The notes under the pieces: model-generated | Told to the model about the DNA's origin: nothing | What the model saw: only the letters and a program-made list of their open reading frames with translations | Databases searched by the model: none | Made by a program: the position numbers and the translations under genes | Source of the DNA: Gigaspora rosea | Lineage: Eukaryota > Glomeromycota > Glomeromycetes > Diversisporales > Gigasporaceae | Direction: 5' to 3' | DNA: 64,000 nucleotides | Assembly (NCBI GenBank): GCA_003550325.1 | Contig: QKWP01000062.1 | Coordinates: 138,380-202,379 of the forward strand | Part shown: positions 45,501 through 57,156 of the stretch, in pieces | Numbering within the stretch: the stretch's first letter is position 1 | Layout of the letters: every line of letters begins with the position of its first letter

Positions 45501-48500
45501 TTCTTTGCTCTTAATCTTCATGCTGGCATTGACGAACAAATTATTACTGAATTTATGACCGAAGCCAGAAATAATGCCAAGAAAGGCGAAGTCTGGATAT
45601 TTTTTGATGAAATTAATACTTGCAACCACATAGGTCTTCTTTCGGATTTAATAGCTCATAGAATTTATCTTGGCAACCTAATACATAACAACATCCGATT
45701 GTTTGCTGCTTGTAATCCTTACCGGATTCGAACCAAAAGTATTAGTGAGGCTGGATTACAAACTAAGCAAATTAAGAAATATGAAGAACAAAGTAGCCTT
45801 GTTTACGAAGTAAAGCCACTTCCAGATCAAATTCTTGATTATGTTTGGGATTATGGTATACTTCATTCAGATGACGAAAAAAAATACATTCAAATCATGG
45901 TAGCTACACAATTAAAGGAATTAAATCACCCAGCTTTAGCTGACCTGTTATCAGCCTCCCAACAATATATTCGAAGTGTAGAAGAACCATATAGCGTTAG
46001 TCTACGTGACATAAAGCGTGCAATAATTTTAATTCAATTCTTTTACGAGAGTTTACAAAATCGACCTCCAATTCGTAAAGGCGCACCGAAATATCCTTCG
46101 GATTCACACGTTAACATTCGTTCATATATCTTAGCATTAGGACTTTGTTATCAATCGAGGTTATATGAACAGTCATTACGTAAAAAATATAGAGAGATTA
46201 TGTGCGAAATTTTTAAAACTTACGATGTTCATGTAGACGAAAAAGAATTTCTTAAGATTATTAGAGATGAACAGGAAGATTATATTAATAGGATGGTCTG
46301 TCCGCCAAATACTGCCAAAAATGAGGCACTTCTAGAAAATGTTTTGGTTATGACTGTTTGTATTTTAACCAGAATACCTGTTTTTATTATTGGCGCGCCT
46401 GGGTACGTTACACATTTGTTTGTCAATTGGATAAAATTTTAATATGGTAGTGTACTTATATTTGAATTTAATTAGATCCTCAAAATCATTGGCTATTCGC
46501 CTTGTTGGTCAAAATCTTCGTGGATCTGATTCGAATGATGAATACTTTAGGAAATTGCCCCAGGTAAATAGATAGACAATGACATTTGTGTATGCAGATT
46601 TTTTTTCTTAATGATCAATACACATCTTATCATGTCAATTTAAACTGTACAATGATATGTGTTAGGTATACCTTATTCCTCATCAAGGTTCCTCATCTTC
46701 AACATCCGAGGGAATTTTAAAGGTTTTTCAAAAAGCTCAAAATTTTCAAGAAACAAGTTCAAGTGAATTTCCCGTAATCAGTGTAGTCCTATTAGATGAG
46801 GTAGGACTGGCCGAGACAAGTCCATTTAATCCGTTGAAGGTACTTCATTCATTATTGGAACCAAGTTATAAATCTAGCCGCCCTGGCGTTTCTGTTATTG
46901 GAATAAGTAATTGGAGATTGGACAATAGCAAAAGTAGTAGAGCTTTATTAGTTCAAAGGTTTGCTAAAATTTTATCATTGTTGTTGGTTTGATTTTCGTC
47001 AAGTTAATTTTTTCATATATGATCATTTATCTTCAGACCCAGGTTTGACTTAGATGATCTGGTGGATACCGCTGTTCGAATATTAGATAATAAAATTTCT
47101 GGCCATATTCAAAGAGCATCTTTATATCCGCTCGCAAAAGCATACTCCACTTATGAGCAAGAAGGCCAAATCATTCCAAATTTCCATGGCCTAAGAGATT
47201 ACTATGCTTTCATTAAATCCCTTTCTTTGAATGATCTAACTCCAGAAAATATTCAAATGTCGTTAGCGAGAAATTTTGGTGGCACCAACAACTTTTCCGA
47301 AATATGTCAAAAATATTTTGGTAACGCTATAATTGAATTTAATAATCATAGAAGTTGTGCTTATAATCCTATACCTACTGAACAATTAATGCATTTGAAT
47401 TTGGATGATGAGGGCGCGAGACATTTAATGATTATTGGAAAAAGCGACTCTATAGTTAATTTATTAGCATATCAGTTAAGACAGAGAAATTTAGACCCTG
47501 TTATTATTTTTGGATCACAATTTCCTGATGATCAAGATGATTATTCCTATAGCGTTCTAAATAGAATTATGGTATGATTTATTCATATTACCATGATATA
47601 CACGTCAATCTGGTTATAATGACATCTGGGTATAACGACATCATAGTAAAATCTTTCTATACCTCAATAATTTAATATAAAATGTCGATATAACCAGAGT
47701 GATGTGTACTATTTGCCACTGCATATAGAATCCTATCATATAAGATACCCCTTCTCCAATAAAATCATTAGATTCGAAATACTAATCAATTTAACAAACT
47801 TAAAAGTATGGGTTTTTGAATAATCGGGGTTTTATACACAGTGGTAAACAGTAATAGCAGGATTTGGAATATGGGTTTAACATTAACGAATCTGTATTTA
47901 ATCGTGATTAGATGTGTGTTGAAGCGGGAAAACCGTTAATTTTGACAGATTTAGAGATTATTTATGGTATATTATTATAGAATAACTTTCAGTATATGCA
48001 TATGACGCTTCCATTTATTAATCAATAATCAATACATTTTTATTCAATAACAGGAAGCCTTTATGATTTGTGGAATCAAAATTATATAGTTGTTGGAAGT
48101 GCTGAAGACCCAAAGTATTACACTAGGGTAGCACTTGGAGCTTATGCTAATCCGATGTTGTAAGTCTTCATTTCTGAGTTTATGATTCAATTTATTTGAG
48201 AAAGTTTATATGAATGAAATGATAATTGTATTTATAGGTATGTCAACAAGAATTTTAGATGTATTCTTGTACTTGACGAAAAGAACTTACCAAAGGCGGA
48301 TCCACCGCTCTTGAATCGTTTTGAAAAGCAAAAGATGACAATCAATGATATTCTCTCATCTGATGAACTTCTAATAGTGCAACAATTATCAACTTGGGCA
48401 CAGAATATGTCGACCATTATATCATTGAATGAATTTGTCCCAACGCACAAAAAATTTACTCAAAAAGATTTGTTTATTGGGTTTGATCAAGACGAAACTT

Positions 48501-51500
48501 TACAAAGTTTAGTAATTGATGTTAGAAAAAATAATCCACAACTTCAATTGGATGAGATAATCGTAAGGTGCAAAGAAGCATTAATTTCCATTGCTTCCTC
48601 AGATGGAATTATAAGAGCCGAAAAGAGTGCACTGAGTCGTGACGAAGTTGATTATTGGAAGAATATTTATTTCAATTTACACCATGATCATATCGCTGAT
48701 TATTTTAACAATGTATTTTGTGATCAGAATCCGAAAGTGACCGCTGATGGACATCAAGTGATCATCAACACATTTTCAAATATTAACACAGACGTTAAAG
48801 TATGTTTACAAGGTATTACCACATGTACTGTATTAAAGCTCTCAACATTCAAAACAGAGGCTCAATTTCAGAACAGGGTTAAGCATTTCTGGTTTGAATC
48901 ACCGAATATTCAGACATTGATTCTACAATGCGACATTACAACTGTTAATTTTGGATGTATTAAATTGGCCAAATTCATAATTGAACAATTTAGGGCCGAT
49001 TATTTGAAGCAAAAAGAAAACGCAGACAATGCAATTACTAAGCATGTTTGTATTATTCTTCATATTCACCGAGATCGTAAAACTTCCTTTGAATCATTTA
49101 ATTTTATGTGTGGATGGAAACAAGTCACGATTGAATCTTTGAATCCTCAAGAAAAATCTTTGTCCAGTCTTTTGAATGGAGATTTATGTGATGTTATTAA
49201 TAATGTTTATTCTTTTGAAGAAATTTTGCAGCAAGAATTATTGTGGTGCTTGTTGTGTATGAAATATCCATCAGACGTCAAATCGATTAATCATATCAAG
49301 TATGTACATTATCATAAGTAATATTGTTTACTTATGCATATCCGTTATTAACAGATTCTTTAATAATTCATGAATTCGTAATTTTCTAGAACACTTAACG
49401 CAGAGATTCCTCAACAACCAGATTTGGTCGATTTCTTAAAAATCAAAACATTTGAATGGCTTCAAAATAACTCATCCAACGATTGGCAATATCATGTTGC
49501 ATCTGACAAAAAACTATTGTATCCCTATTCTTCATTTTCAACAGCTTTACAATCTCACATACGTGCACTGGTTCGAATACCGATTGCTAAACTGCTTTGT
49601 TGTCTTGAGCGATTATTTATAACAAAAACTTTCTTGAATCTAAAATGTTCAACATCCAAGCATTCTAAATTATTACTTGAGTTTTGGAAACAGATGATTA
49701 ATGACAAAGATCTTTTAAATACTGATGAGCTATCAGAACCGAAACCAGATGGATACATTATGTCAAAAATATCTTATGATCTTCAATTTCCTTTTTCCTA
49801 TTATTTTGTTAAACAAGTTGATACTTTCAAAAAACTTTATGAAGAAGAAATTCGTTTACTTCAAGAAAACCCTACTAATATTGATCCCAACACGGGAAAG
49901 CTTTACGATTATATTTTTGAGGATTACATAATGGGCTTGAAAAATAATATTATGACCTCAATTCCTAATATCAATATATTTCCCCTTGAATGTGCGCCAG
50001 AATTATTTTTAGAAGATTTGATCACTATTATTTCTGCCGATAAATCAAGCAAAAAAGACATTCCAATCTTATTATTTATTTTTAAATACAATCTTGGATC
50101 TGAGAAAGTATTTGACCCTATTTTAGTTCATGCTTTCTGGTGGGAACATTCCAATCAGATTATGGCAGAATTTCAGTTGGCTAAGTTATGTCCTTCGATT
50201 ATTAATGAAGCTATTTTCGAGAGTGGAAAGACAACAAATATGCCATTTGGATATTATCTTACCGAAGAAATTACTAAGATGATGTTTCAAAAATTAAATG
50301 GCATCAAACCTGGAACATCGGCAACTATTCAATTTCAATGCTGGCAACGAGAAGTCTCCAAGATTTTATCTCTTAGTAAAAGACTTCCGGAGGCTTCAAC
50401 ATTTGCATCATTACATTTGTTACAAGTATGTCATAATTTTGTGTCAGCGGATCCAATTTCAATATCAAATATGAAAGATATAATGAAAGCTGGAAAAAGT
50501 TCAAAGGGTCCTGATTTATTCAATCAAAAATTCATCGAAACAATTTTTTCGTTAATGAAAAAGCTTTCAAATAAAACCGAGAATTCTATTCCAAAATTAT
50601 CTCTTATTAACAAATGTCTTGATATGGTTCCTAAAAATTCACCTTCTCATAAGGATCTTTATCAAAATCTATTTTCACAAAACCCTTTTCCTTTTATGAG
50701 CCCAATTATAATTCGTGTGTTCAAGTGTGAAGAAATAAATGACGTATTTATGATACTTATTAAAAATCCAAATCAAATTTTTACACTTTCTTCAAGGTTA
50801 AACCTTATTAATGAATGTTTAAAAGCACAAGGACTTGATTCGCCAATGTCAACTTTATGTTGTGACATTATTCAGAAGTCATTCTTTGCGAAATTATCTT
50901 TCCTAAAATTAGCCAATAACTTTAGAGATGCTGTTGAGGTACTTAGTGACACTAAAGTTGTAACTTTACAAAGGATTTGTGCTATAGCGTTTCTCAAAGA
51001 ATTCGCAAAACAGTTTTGGGATTATTCAATTCAGGAAAATATAATGGAACCAATCAAGTTTGATTCTGCGAAAATTAGTGATTTTGATGTAGACGCACTA
51101 ATCCAAGAAATAAATGCTTCTATGAATTTAACAGATCCATTAGTTTATTCTTTCAAGATATATTTTTTAAGAGAGTTGCGTGACAAAGGTTTGTCTATGA
51201 GCGAGGTTCGAAAGTTTTGTGAAGCACAACAAAATATATTGCCATGGCTTGGTGACTTGCCTTGGGATTCCAACAACGAAACAAGGCTTCCATTTAATCC
51301 ATATTGGAGCCTTAAAGATTACATTACAGTTGAAAAGAGTTTTACTACTCTTCATAGCCTTAACAACAAAGCATCATTTAATCTCTTTTTTACATCATTA
51401 AAAAAGAAAGAATCGGCCGACAAACCTTTGATAGCTTTAATGGGTTTTATTATTAGCAGACTTCATGTAATAAGGGCTTCACGTGATTGGACAGAAGATG

Positions 51501-54500
51501 AAGAAAGGACGACGGAATTTTTAAAAGAAAAAGTTGAACATTCAAGTACCCCATCAACCATATATAAACAGACTATCAACAACATAATATCAAATAAACA
51601 TTCATTGCTTAGAATGAATCCAAACGTTACAAATTCCGAATTACTCGTAAAATCTGTTATTGGCCATGTTATTGCATTACATGCATCAATTCCGGCAGAA
51701 ACTAATCCTTTAGCATATATGCTACATAACTTGAATAATTGTTCTGACCTATTTATACCTACTTGTGTTTCTGATATCGAAGTGCGTATTCTCGTCGTTA
51801 CCATCATTAAACATCTCATATAACAAAACGTATCATTAACATGCATTACATTTTTAAAAAGGCACTCATTATCTCAGCCGTAATCCAGAGCGGACAAGTA
51901 ACTCGGTATGTTCCTTTAAAATTTTGATTTATTACTTTTTACGATCAAAGTATTTAACCATAAACAAACACATAGATATTCCTGCGAATGTGGATATAAA
52001 TACGTTATAGCAGACTGTGGTCAGGCATATACCGTTGGCACTTGTCCTGAATGCAAGAAAGTAATTGGAGGGCATAACCACCGTTCGGCCCCGGGACAAA
52101 AAAGATTGGATACAAATCCAATCAAAAATACTATTGCTGCAAAAGATAAACCTGGGTACATGATGGAATCAGAAAGTCCCTCAATATTACATTGTCTACG
52201 TTCTCTGACCCCAGTTTCTTATAGAATTTTACATTTATTTGTTCATGTAATAATTGGAGCTTGGGCACATACATCAATTGCAAGTTCTTTTTTAGAAAAT
52301 AAGAATATTGATGCTTCAACTTATTGTATGGGTCATATTACCAACGACTGGAATGTACTTCTAAGAATCTTGAATACGTCACATGAAACTTTAGCATTAT
52401 TATTGCATTCTATTCTCGACTTGATGACAAACTCACCTCCCAAAAATACATCGTTAAAGAAAGCAGCAGATCGTAAAGAGTGGGAATTGTATTTCTCTGA
52501 AAATTATATTTCTCCGCTTGTAAAATCAATTACAACAACGGCAAATAATTTCCAGAATCAAATCGATACAGCTGCAAATAACTCAAAAGATAGCGTCAAC
52601 AGAATTGAAGGCGAGATCAATCAGACATTAAATATGGATAAACAACATAATCTGGAACACCTCCCAAAATTATGGCGCATAATTTGTGATATTAACTTTG
52701 AAAGTTTCCGTGCATTTTATTTTGCTGACCTGACTAAACATTCAAAGAGTTTCCCATTTCTCTCTATATTCTATAAGCATAAACAAAATTTAGAACTGAT
52801 CAAATACCTTTTACCAATTGTAAAATTTGTACGAATTTTGTCAACAACACTCGAATATCGATTGAGCAGAACGCAAGCACAACAGCAGACATTCCGAGAA
52901 TTTATTGATAACGAATCTTATGATGATGAAAAGAATGAAATATACGATTATTTGAGTTCAACATTTGAAGAATTTGCGAAAGCTTGGAATACAGTTATTG
53001 ATAAAGTTAAATACTATCAATGTCACGAACTTCCAGCAACGAAGCCTCAGATAAACCGCAGCTCTCTTATTGTATTTGGGTTGATGGAACCAAAAGACAC
53101 TGGTGTTTACCTTTGCGCGATTCTAGAGTATTTAATTGGATTACAAAATAATTTCCTGCAAGAAGTCGCAGAAATTCGTCCTGGAACTTGTAACTCTCTC
53201 AAGTTTTTAGAGGATAGTTCATTCTATAATGAAAACAAAGCAGCATCATCTTCAACAAGCAAAGATACCATCACCAGATATTACATTCAGTCGATGCGAA
53301 TAGATCAAATGCAAGCCACTAACTTTATTGATTTCCAATGGAGCGACGATTTTCTTCAACATAGTCAAAGAAATCTTGATATTGGTCATGGGCATGACAT
53401 TACATATAATTTACAAAAGATTGAATCTGAACTTGCTCAATTATTGGTCTTTGAAAAAGTTCATATTAGCACTGCTGATTCGCAATTGTACATAGAACCT
53501 TTTCCTTACCACATGGAATTATTTCATGGATATATGAGAATTATTAGTGACATAAAAGATCTAATTCCACAGAAACCAATTTCAGCCGAGAAAATTGGAC
53601 TTATTCTTGGATCTGCATTTTCCCCAATATCCTCTTTTGGATATCAGGAATCCTTATCGTATGACAATGCATCAGAACTTCTTTCACATTTAGAAATTTT
53701 AATTTGTTTTGTTAAAAAAACTTCAGTTGGTGATGGAGAAATTTTGGTTGAAGAATATGTTAATCAATGGATAAAACTTTCCAATTTATTCACTAATGAA
53801 TCATTTAACAATTTATTGAAAATCGGCTTGAAATTATGTCATTTAGTATCATTATATGAAATAGTTGAAGAACAAGTAGCGAATGGAATAATCAAATATA
53901 TAGATGACAAATACAAATCACCATTAACACTTGAATTAGAACAAGAGATTATTACATCATTAGATTTTGAATTGGGTCGACGACAATTTTTAGAATTTGA
54001 ATTTGAGATGACAAAAATTCCTGCGGAAGATTTTGTTTCAGCATTAAAAAGATTTATGCTAAGGTTTTTATCAGTGGACTCAAATAAAGATAATGAACCA
54101 TTATCATTATATTTCGGAGATCCAACATTGAACCTGTGGGCATCTTGGATTAATGAAGAAGTGATTGACAATTGTTTTCCGGAAAATTTATTGGTTAAAC
54201 ACATCTATGAAGCATTTATGTTCATTTCTTCTAAGATTGAAGTGAGTAATAATTTTATTGTTATATTTGAATTATTGTTATTATTAATAATTCTAACATT
54301 TTGCATCATTTAAAAATTATAGACGATCAAAAAACAAATACCTTCTGTAACAAAAACGGTGGCAATTAATAGCCCACCAATAACAAAAGTCGTAACCAGT
54401 AAGAAGGCATCTAAAACAATTTCAAAATCCACTAGTACTTTATTTGCAACTAGGAAATTAAAACCTAAAAGTTCGAGCTCTACTGAAACAAGAAGTTTAG

Positions 54501-54580
54501 AAACAACAACTTCAAAAACGCAATTAACAAAACCATCTACTTCTCAAGTGCAAAAGAAGGTTACTGTAAAAAAAGGATAA
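38979..54580 (+). CDS. RNF213: RNF213/mysterin-like AAA+ E3 ubiquitin ligase, 16 exons
   Basis: Giant multidomain protein, about 4,700 residues against about 5,200 in human RNF213. Exons read as 38979-39564 (end uncertain), 39591 or 39610-40537, 40646-41463, 41534-43333, 43440-45366, 45459-46402, 46476-46563, 46666-46958, 47037-47571, 47912-47966, 48054-48159, 48238-49299, 49390-51781, 51862-51905, 51976-54241, 54323-54580. From exon 2 on, every junction is GT-AG and in phase. Order: acidic disordered N-terminus, CBM20-like domain (about 180-290), helical arm, AAA+ core (Walker sets near 2020/2072 and 2338/2410), helical shell, RZ finger (about 3866-3905), C-terminal domain, basic tail. In animals the family is a cytosolic ubiquitin ligase acting on lipid droplets and intracellular microbes; role in this fungus unknown. 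No frame breaks seen after exon 1. Confidence 0.93.
39591..40537 (+). other. Exon 2: CBM20-like domain and start of helical arm
   Basis: VVGNIKELGSWNN (from about 39,656), YWISDPVRISL and IRYKYVIV are the strands and aromatic residues expected of a CBM20 starch/glycogen-binding domain, which RNF213 proteins carry near the N-terminus. After the domain the sequence turns helical (MISEGFDDLSERILLLQNN). In-phase acceptor candidates lie at 39,590 and 39,609. The exon ends at a clean GTAGTT donor. Confidence 0.8.
40646..43333 (+). other. Exons 3-4: helical N-terminal arm
   Basis: Exon 3 (40,646-41,463) and exon 4 (41,534-43,333), joined in phase 2, encode about 870 residues of mostly alpha-helical sequence without catalytic motifs. 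It ends LKVELRKW followed by ENLVNKAQENHYYLTFFPAR of exon 5, the conserved entry to the AAA core in this family. The intron after exon 4 (43,334-43,439) is made of CTTTTATATCTTTTTA repeats. Confidence 0.85.
43440..45366 (+). other. Exon 5: AAA1-AAA2 region and first Walker A half
   Basis: 642 residues. A partial P-loop, SGQGKTEW (about 44,205), marks a likely degenerate AAA module. The exon ends inside the Walker A GEAGCGK, whose last Thr-Ser come from exon 6. In human RNF213 only AAA3 and AAA4 keep nucleotide-binding motifs; the pattern here agrees, but the assignment of the earlier modules is inference. Confidence 0.85.
45459..46402 (+). other. Exon 6: AAA3 module
   Basis: Completes GEAGCGKTSL, then carries Walker B WIFFDEIN (about 45,594) and CNPYRIR, a plausible sensor-1 region. 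It ends within the next Walker A, IIGAPG. Confidence 0.88.
46476..46958 (+). other. Exons 7-8: AAA4 module
   Basis: Exon 7 (46,476-46,563, 88 nt) gives SSKSLAIRLVGQNLRG, completing the Walker A GAPGSSKS. Exon 8 (46,666-46,958) gives VYLIPHQGS, then Walker B VVLLDEVGLAE (about 46,784) and ISNWRLDNSKSSRALLVQR, the conserved arginine-containing stretch after it. Confidence 0.88.
47037..48159 (+). other. Exons 9-11, including a 55-nt micro-exon
   Basis: Exon 9 (47,037-47,571) continues PRFDLDDLVDTAVRIL. The micro-exon 47,912-47,966 gives MCVEAGKPLILTDLEIIYG, and exon 11 (48,054-48,159) gives SLYDLWNQNYIVVGSAEDPK. All three flow into each other in phase and match the conserved family order. Intron 9 is the longest, because a MITE sits in it. 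Confidence 0.85.
47601..47706. mobile_element. 106-bp TA-flanked MITE in intron 9
   Basis: TA at 47,599-47,600 and 47,707-47,708. The ends CACGTCAATCTGGTTATAAT and, reversed, CACATCACTCTGGTTATATC. It accounts for about a third of the longest intron of the RNF213-like gene and does not touch splice sites. Confidence 0.8.
48238..51781 (+). other. Exons 12-13: post-AAA helical E3 shell
   Basis: Exon 12 (48,238-49,299) opens with RCILVLDEKNLPKADPPLLN, the conserved sequence after AAA4. Exon 13 (49,390-51,781) adds about 800 helical residues. Cysteines are scattered (LLCCLER, TLCCDIIQ) and never form paired CxxC plus His spacing, so no RING is visible. Exon 13 must be cut at 51,781, before the stop at 51,823, to join exon 14 in phase. 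Confidence 0.82.
51862..52095 (+). other. RZ-type zinc finger (exon 14 and start of exon 15)
   Basis: Exon 14 (51,862-51,905, 44 nt) gives ALIISAVIQSGQVT and, from 51,976, RYSCECGYKYVIADCGQ, then CPECKKVIGGHNH. Cys codons lie at 51,983, 51,989, 52,016, 52,043 and 52,052. The spacing fits the RZ finger that gives RNF213 its RING-independent ligase activity: the Cys at 52,016 lines up with the putative catalytic Cys, and 51,983, 52,043 and 52,052 with three zinc ligands. The usual His ligand is Tyr here. Confidence 0.85.
52096..54241 (+). other. C-terminal domain (rest of exon 15)
   Basis: About 715 residues, mostly helical, beginning SAPGQKRLDTNPIKN and with LHLFVHVIIGAWAHTSI and CHITNDWNVLLRIL-like hydrophobic helices. 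Corresponds in place to the C-terminal domain of RNF213. No enzymatic motif seen. Confidence 0.75.
54323..54580 (+). other. Exon 16: basic Ser/Thr/Lys-rich tail
   Basis: 85 residues after a phase-0 junction: repeated TK, KS and ST words (KTISKSTSTLFATRKLKPK), no fold expected. Ends at TAA, followed two bases later by TAG. Not part of the animal RNF213 plan as far as I can tell. Confidence 0.75.
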
Positions 54581-54630
54581 TAGATATAAATTGATATTTG
54601 TTATTTTGTTCATAGATTAGTAGTTTTTGT

Positions 54631-54636
54631 AATAAA
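54631..54636 (+). terminator. Poly(A) signal AATAAA
   Basis: AATAAA 51 nt after the stop codon of the RNF213-like gene, in T-rich surroundings. Position fits a fungal cleavage/polyadenylation signal. Confidence 0.5.
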
Positions 54637-54957
54637 AATTGTTCATACATGTTTATACTTATTATATATAGTCGTAAATGTTATTACAGTAAATTATGTA
54701 ACATTAGATATTAAACATTTTTCTTAACTTTTATCAATACGTGAGTTGTGATAACTTATCTGATTGTGTAAACAGTTATGTTTGAAACGAAATTTTAAAT
54801 TTACTACATTGTAAATTACAGATTTAAAATTTAGCATATTGACTTTATACCATACTGTAGTATTAAAATTTACACCATATAAATTTACGGCCAGCTTTAA
54901 AATTAATTTGGCTAGCATTAATATATAAGCTACATTTTGTAAAGGCAATTGCTAGGC

Positions 54958-55209
54958 TAGGGTTGTTATAACTTACTTGACAACATACTTTACATGGTAA
55001 ATTACGGTAAGTTATCCGAAACTTACAATATAGGTGGCCAAATCATATGACAATTTCTACCAGCATTAACATCAACCTCAATGGCTAAACAAATGACCAA
55101 ATAAAAACCAATCATAATATAAATTTATATAAAGAGTTATTTTGAGTTTATAACTTACATACTTTGCGACGTAAATTACATAGAACTTACATGAAATTTA
55201 ACAACCCTA
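54958..55209. mobile_element. Probable MITE, TAGGGTTGTT ends
   Basis: The left TAGGGTTGTTATAACTTAC is mirrored by GTTAAATTTCATG-type sequence ending AACAACCCTA. Inner repeats of TAAATTAC and AACTTAC on both strands. The TSD is not readable. About 250 bp, no ORF. Confidence 0.6.
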
Positions 55210-55359
55210 CTACGGGCACAATAATTTTGAACACACGATATTACATTACCAAAAATTTTCGGTGATTGAAATGATGCATAATGCTGGTCGAACCTTTGTA
55301 AAGCTTTATTTCATATAACGTGATGAAAAAATAGCAATCCTTAGTAACAAAAAATTGTA

Positions 55360-55580
55360 TTTTTTCAAATTTTGAGCGATAATATCTCCTATTTAAAATG
55401 ATGAAAATTTTTTATTTTAATTCTATGAATTTATAGAATTAAAATCAAAAAAATTTTATCGATTTTAGACAGTCAGGCGCGGGCTTTTTTTCAAGCTTTG
55501 AGTGTTGTTTAAATAGGTAGTTATCACAGACATCAAAACAGACCGCAGCTAAGTTTTTTTCAAACTTTGAGAGGTAATAG
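55360..55580. repeat. Relative of the TTTGAGCGA foldback unit
   Basis: TTTTGAGCGATAATATCTCC, a hairpin with ATTCTATGAATTTATAGAAT at its centre, then two more AAACTTTGAG-like words. Diverged copy of the unit at 37,117. Confidence 0.55.
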
Positions 55581-55975
55581 GATTGACCATTCTTGATATT
55601 TCAGCAATCCATCAATAAAAAAGTTTAGCCAATTAAAGCAACCCTGAAAAAGGAAGTTTGGGCCGCTATCTCTTGTTAGTTGAAATGATAAGTACTTTTT
55701 ATCGGCTAAACGATCTTCCACAAACTATCGTAGCATTACATCATTTCATTGGAATAGTAAACACATTCCAGATCTATTCCGACTGATTGACTAAAGTGCT
55801 TGAGAACACCCTTAGAAAATCGTGTCTCCAAGGTTCCTGGTTAATATTAATTATCTCAGAGATATATCATCATAGTATAATATTGCATTAAAAATCAAGC
55901 TACTTTTTAATCGGCAGAGATTGAAAAAACAATACATCGATTAAGAAATCGTGATCAATGCAGAATATCTACCTA

Positions 55976-56169
55976 CACGGTGGTTCTCGATGTAATGGAC
56001 CATGGATATAACGGATATTGCTTAATACGGAGAATTATAATGGGCCAATTTTTGATTTACTATAATATCTGATATATTGAGGGTTTGATATTATGGAGTT
56101 TTAATACTGTTTTAATACAACGGATCAAAGGGCTAGAACCATGGCTCCGTTATATCGAGAACCACTATG
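55976..56169. mobile_element. TA-flanked MITE, CACGGTGGTTCTCG ends, left arm
   Basis: TA at 55,974-55,975 and 56,170-56,171. The ends CACGGTGGTTCTCGATGTAA and, reversed, CATAGTGGTTCTCGATATAA. 194 bp. Tc1/mariner/pogo-like end type. Orientation is opposite to that expected from the copy in the right arm. Confidence 0.85.
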
Positions 56170-56483
56170 TATAAGTTTATTACCCAAATAACAAATTACT
56201 ACGTATTCCTCTTTGTAGAAACATATAATATAAAATTTTTTTTCTGGTATTCGCATCCATTTTTTTTTCAGATATTTGTTTTAATAGTTCATAAGAACGA
56301 TGATTTAATGCTGAATTAAATTTCAAATCAAAACGTAGTCAAGAACAAATATGTTTACGCTGTATTAATACTTAGTATTTTGGATTTTATTATAGCCAAA
56401 AAATTATTTGTTCCTATAGTAAGTTCTTAATATAACATACTTGAAATAATTATTTTCGCAAGTAAGATTCTTTTGGCGTAAAA

Positions 56484-57156
56484 TCAGACTTCAGCTGGTG
56501 TCAGTTCCTCGGTGTCAGTTCCTTTTCGTTTACGATCAACAGTAGTGAGATCATTAGCAATGCTCTTTTGAAAATTCGCTACTATAACGATATGTTCTTG
56601 CAAAAATTTTGACTACATCAGAAAATAAGAAAAAAATTGTAAATAATTAATAAAAGGGTACCTTTATTTCCGCAAGCTTTACAGTTTCGTCATTTTTTAT
56701 CTGTGCCAGTCGAATAGCTTCTTTATCTTTTATTTCCCTCAAATCTTGCAAATATTTAAAATGATTGCTCCAGGACTTACAAAATTTTTGAATAAATCAA
56801 AAGTTAAACCTATTCTTTATAATACAAGAGATTATTTTCTATATAAAAGGCTATAGCGAACTAACAGTGCTACAGCATAGAAGGTTTACTCTTGAACTAC
56901 AAAAGGTTTAACTATTGAACTATAGCGAACTAACAGTTCAACACCCAGACGGCTAACAGTCCCGTAATGTGCTATAGCCAACACAAATAAAAGTTAATAC
57001 TTTCCTCTAGTTTTGCTTGCATAGAATTAGCCTTTAGTCTGGCAGCCTCAGATATAGGTGAATTATTCACGTCCTGAATAGCCTTTTTCATGCTATCCAA
57101 AAGCTTTTCTTATCGCATGAAATATTGTGAGATGTTTCATCAAAGTATCAAGCCAT
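56484..57156 (-). pseudogene. Small spliced gene copy L, broken
   Basis: On the minus strand a start region at 57,156 is followed by AIQDVNNSPISEAARLKANS, then an intron-like stretch with two 58-bp units, then SWSNHFKYLQDLREIKDKEA (56,662-56,775, good AG/GT borders), then SKFLQEHIVIVANF to the stop at 56,484 (exon 56,484-56,612). The last two exons are open and in phase, helical and charged; no family recognised. The first exon has an early TGA and lacks about 35 bp present in the right-arm copy, so this copy is probably dead or starts elsewhere. Confidence 0.55.
56850..56977. repeat. 58-bp units, left arm (one shortened, one full)
   Basis: 56,920-56,977 is a full unit with ends CTATAGC and GCTATAG. 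56,850-56,876 is an internally deleted unit that keeps both ends. Both lie in the presumed intron of the gene copy. Confidence 0.75.

Noticed and set aside
49424-51823. Taking exon 13 to its stop at 51,823 as the end of a separate gene
   Set aside because: A GT donor at 51,782 and AG at 51,861 continue the frame into the RZ finger, and family order demands it.
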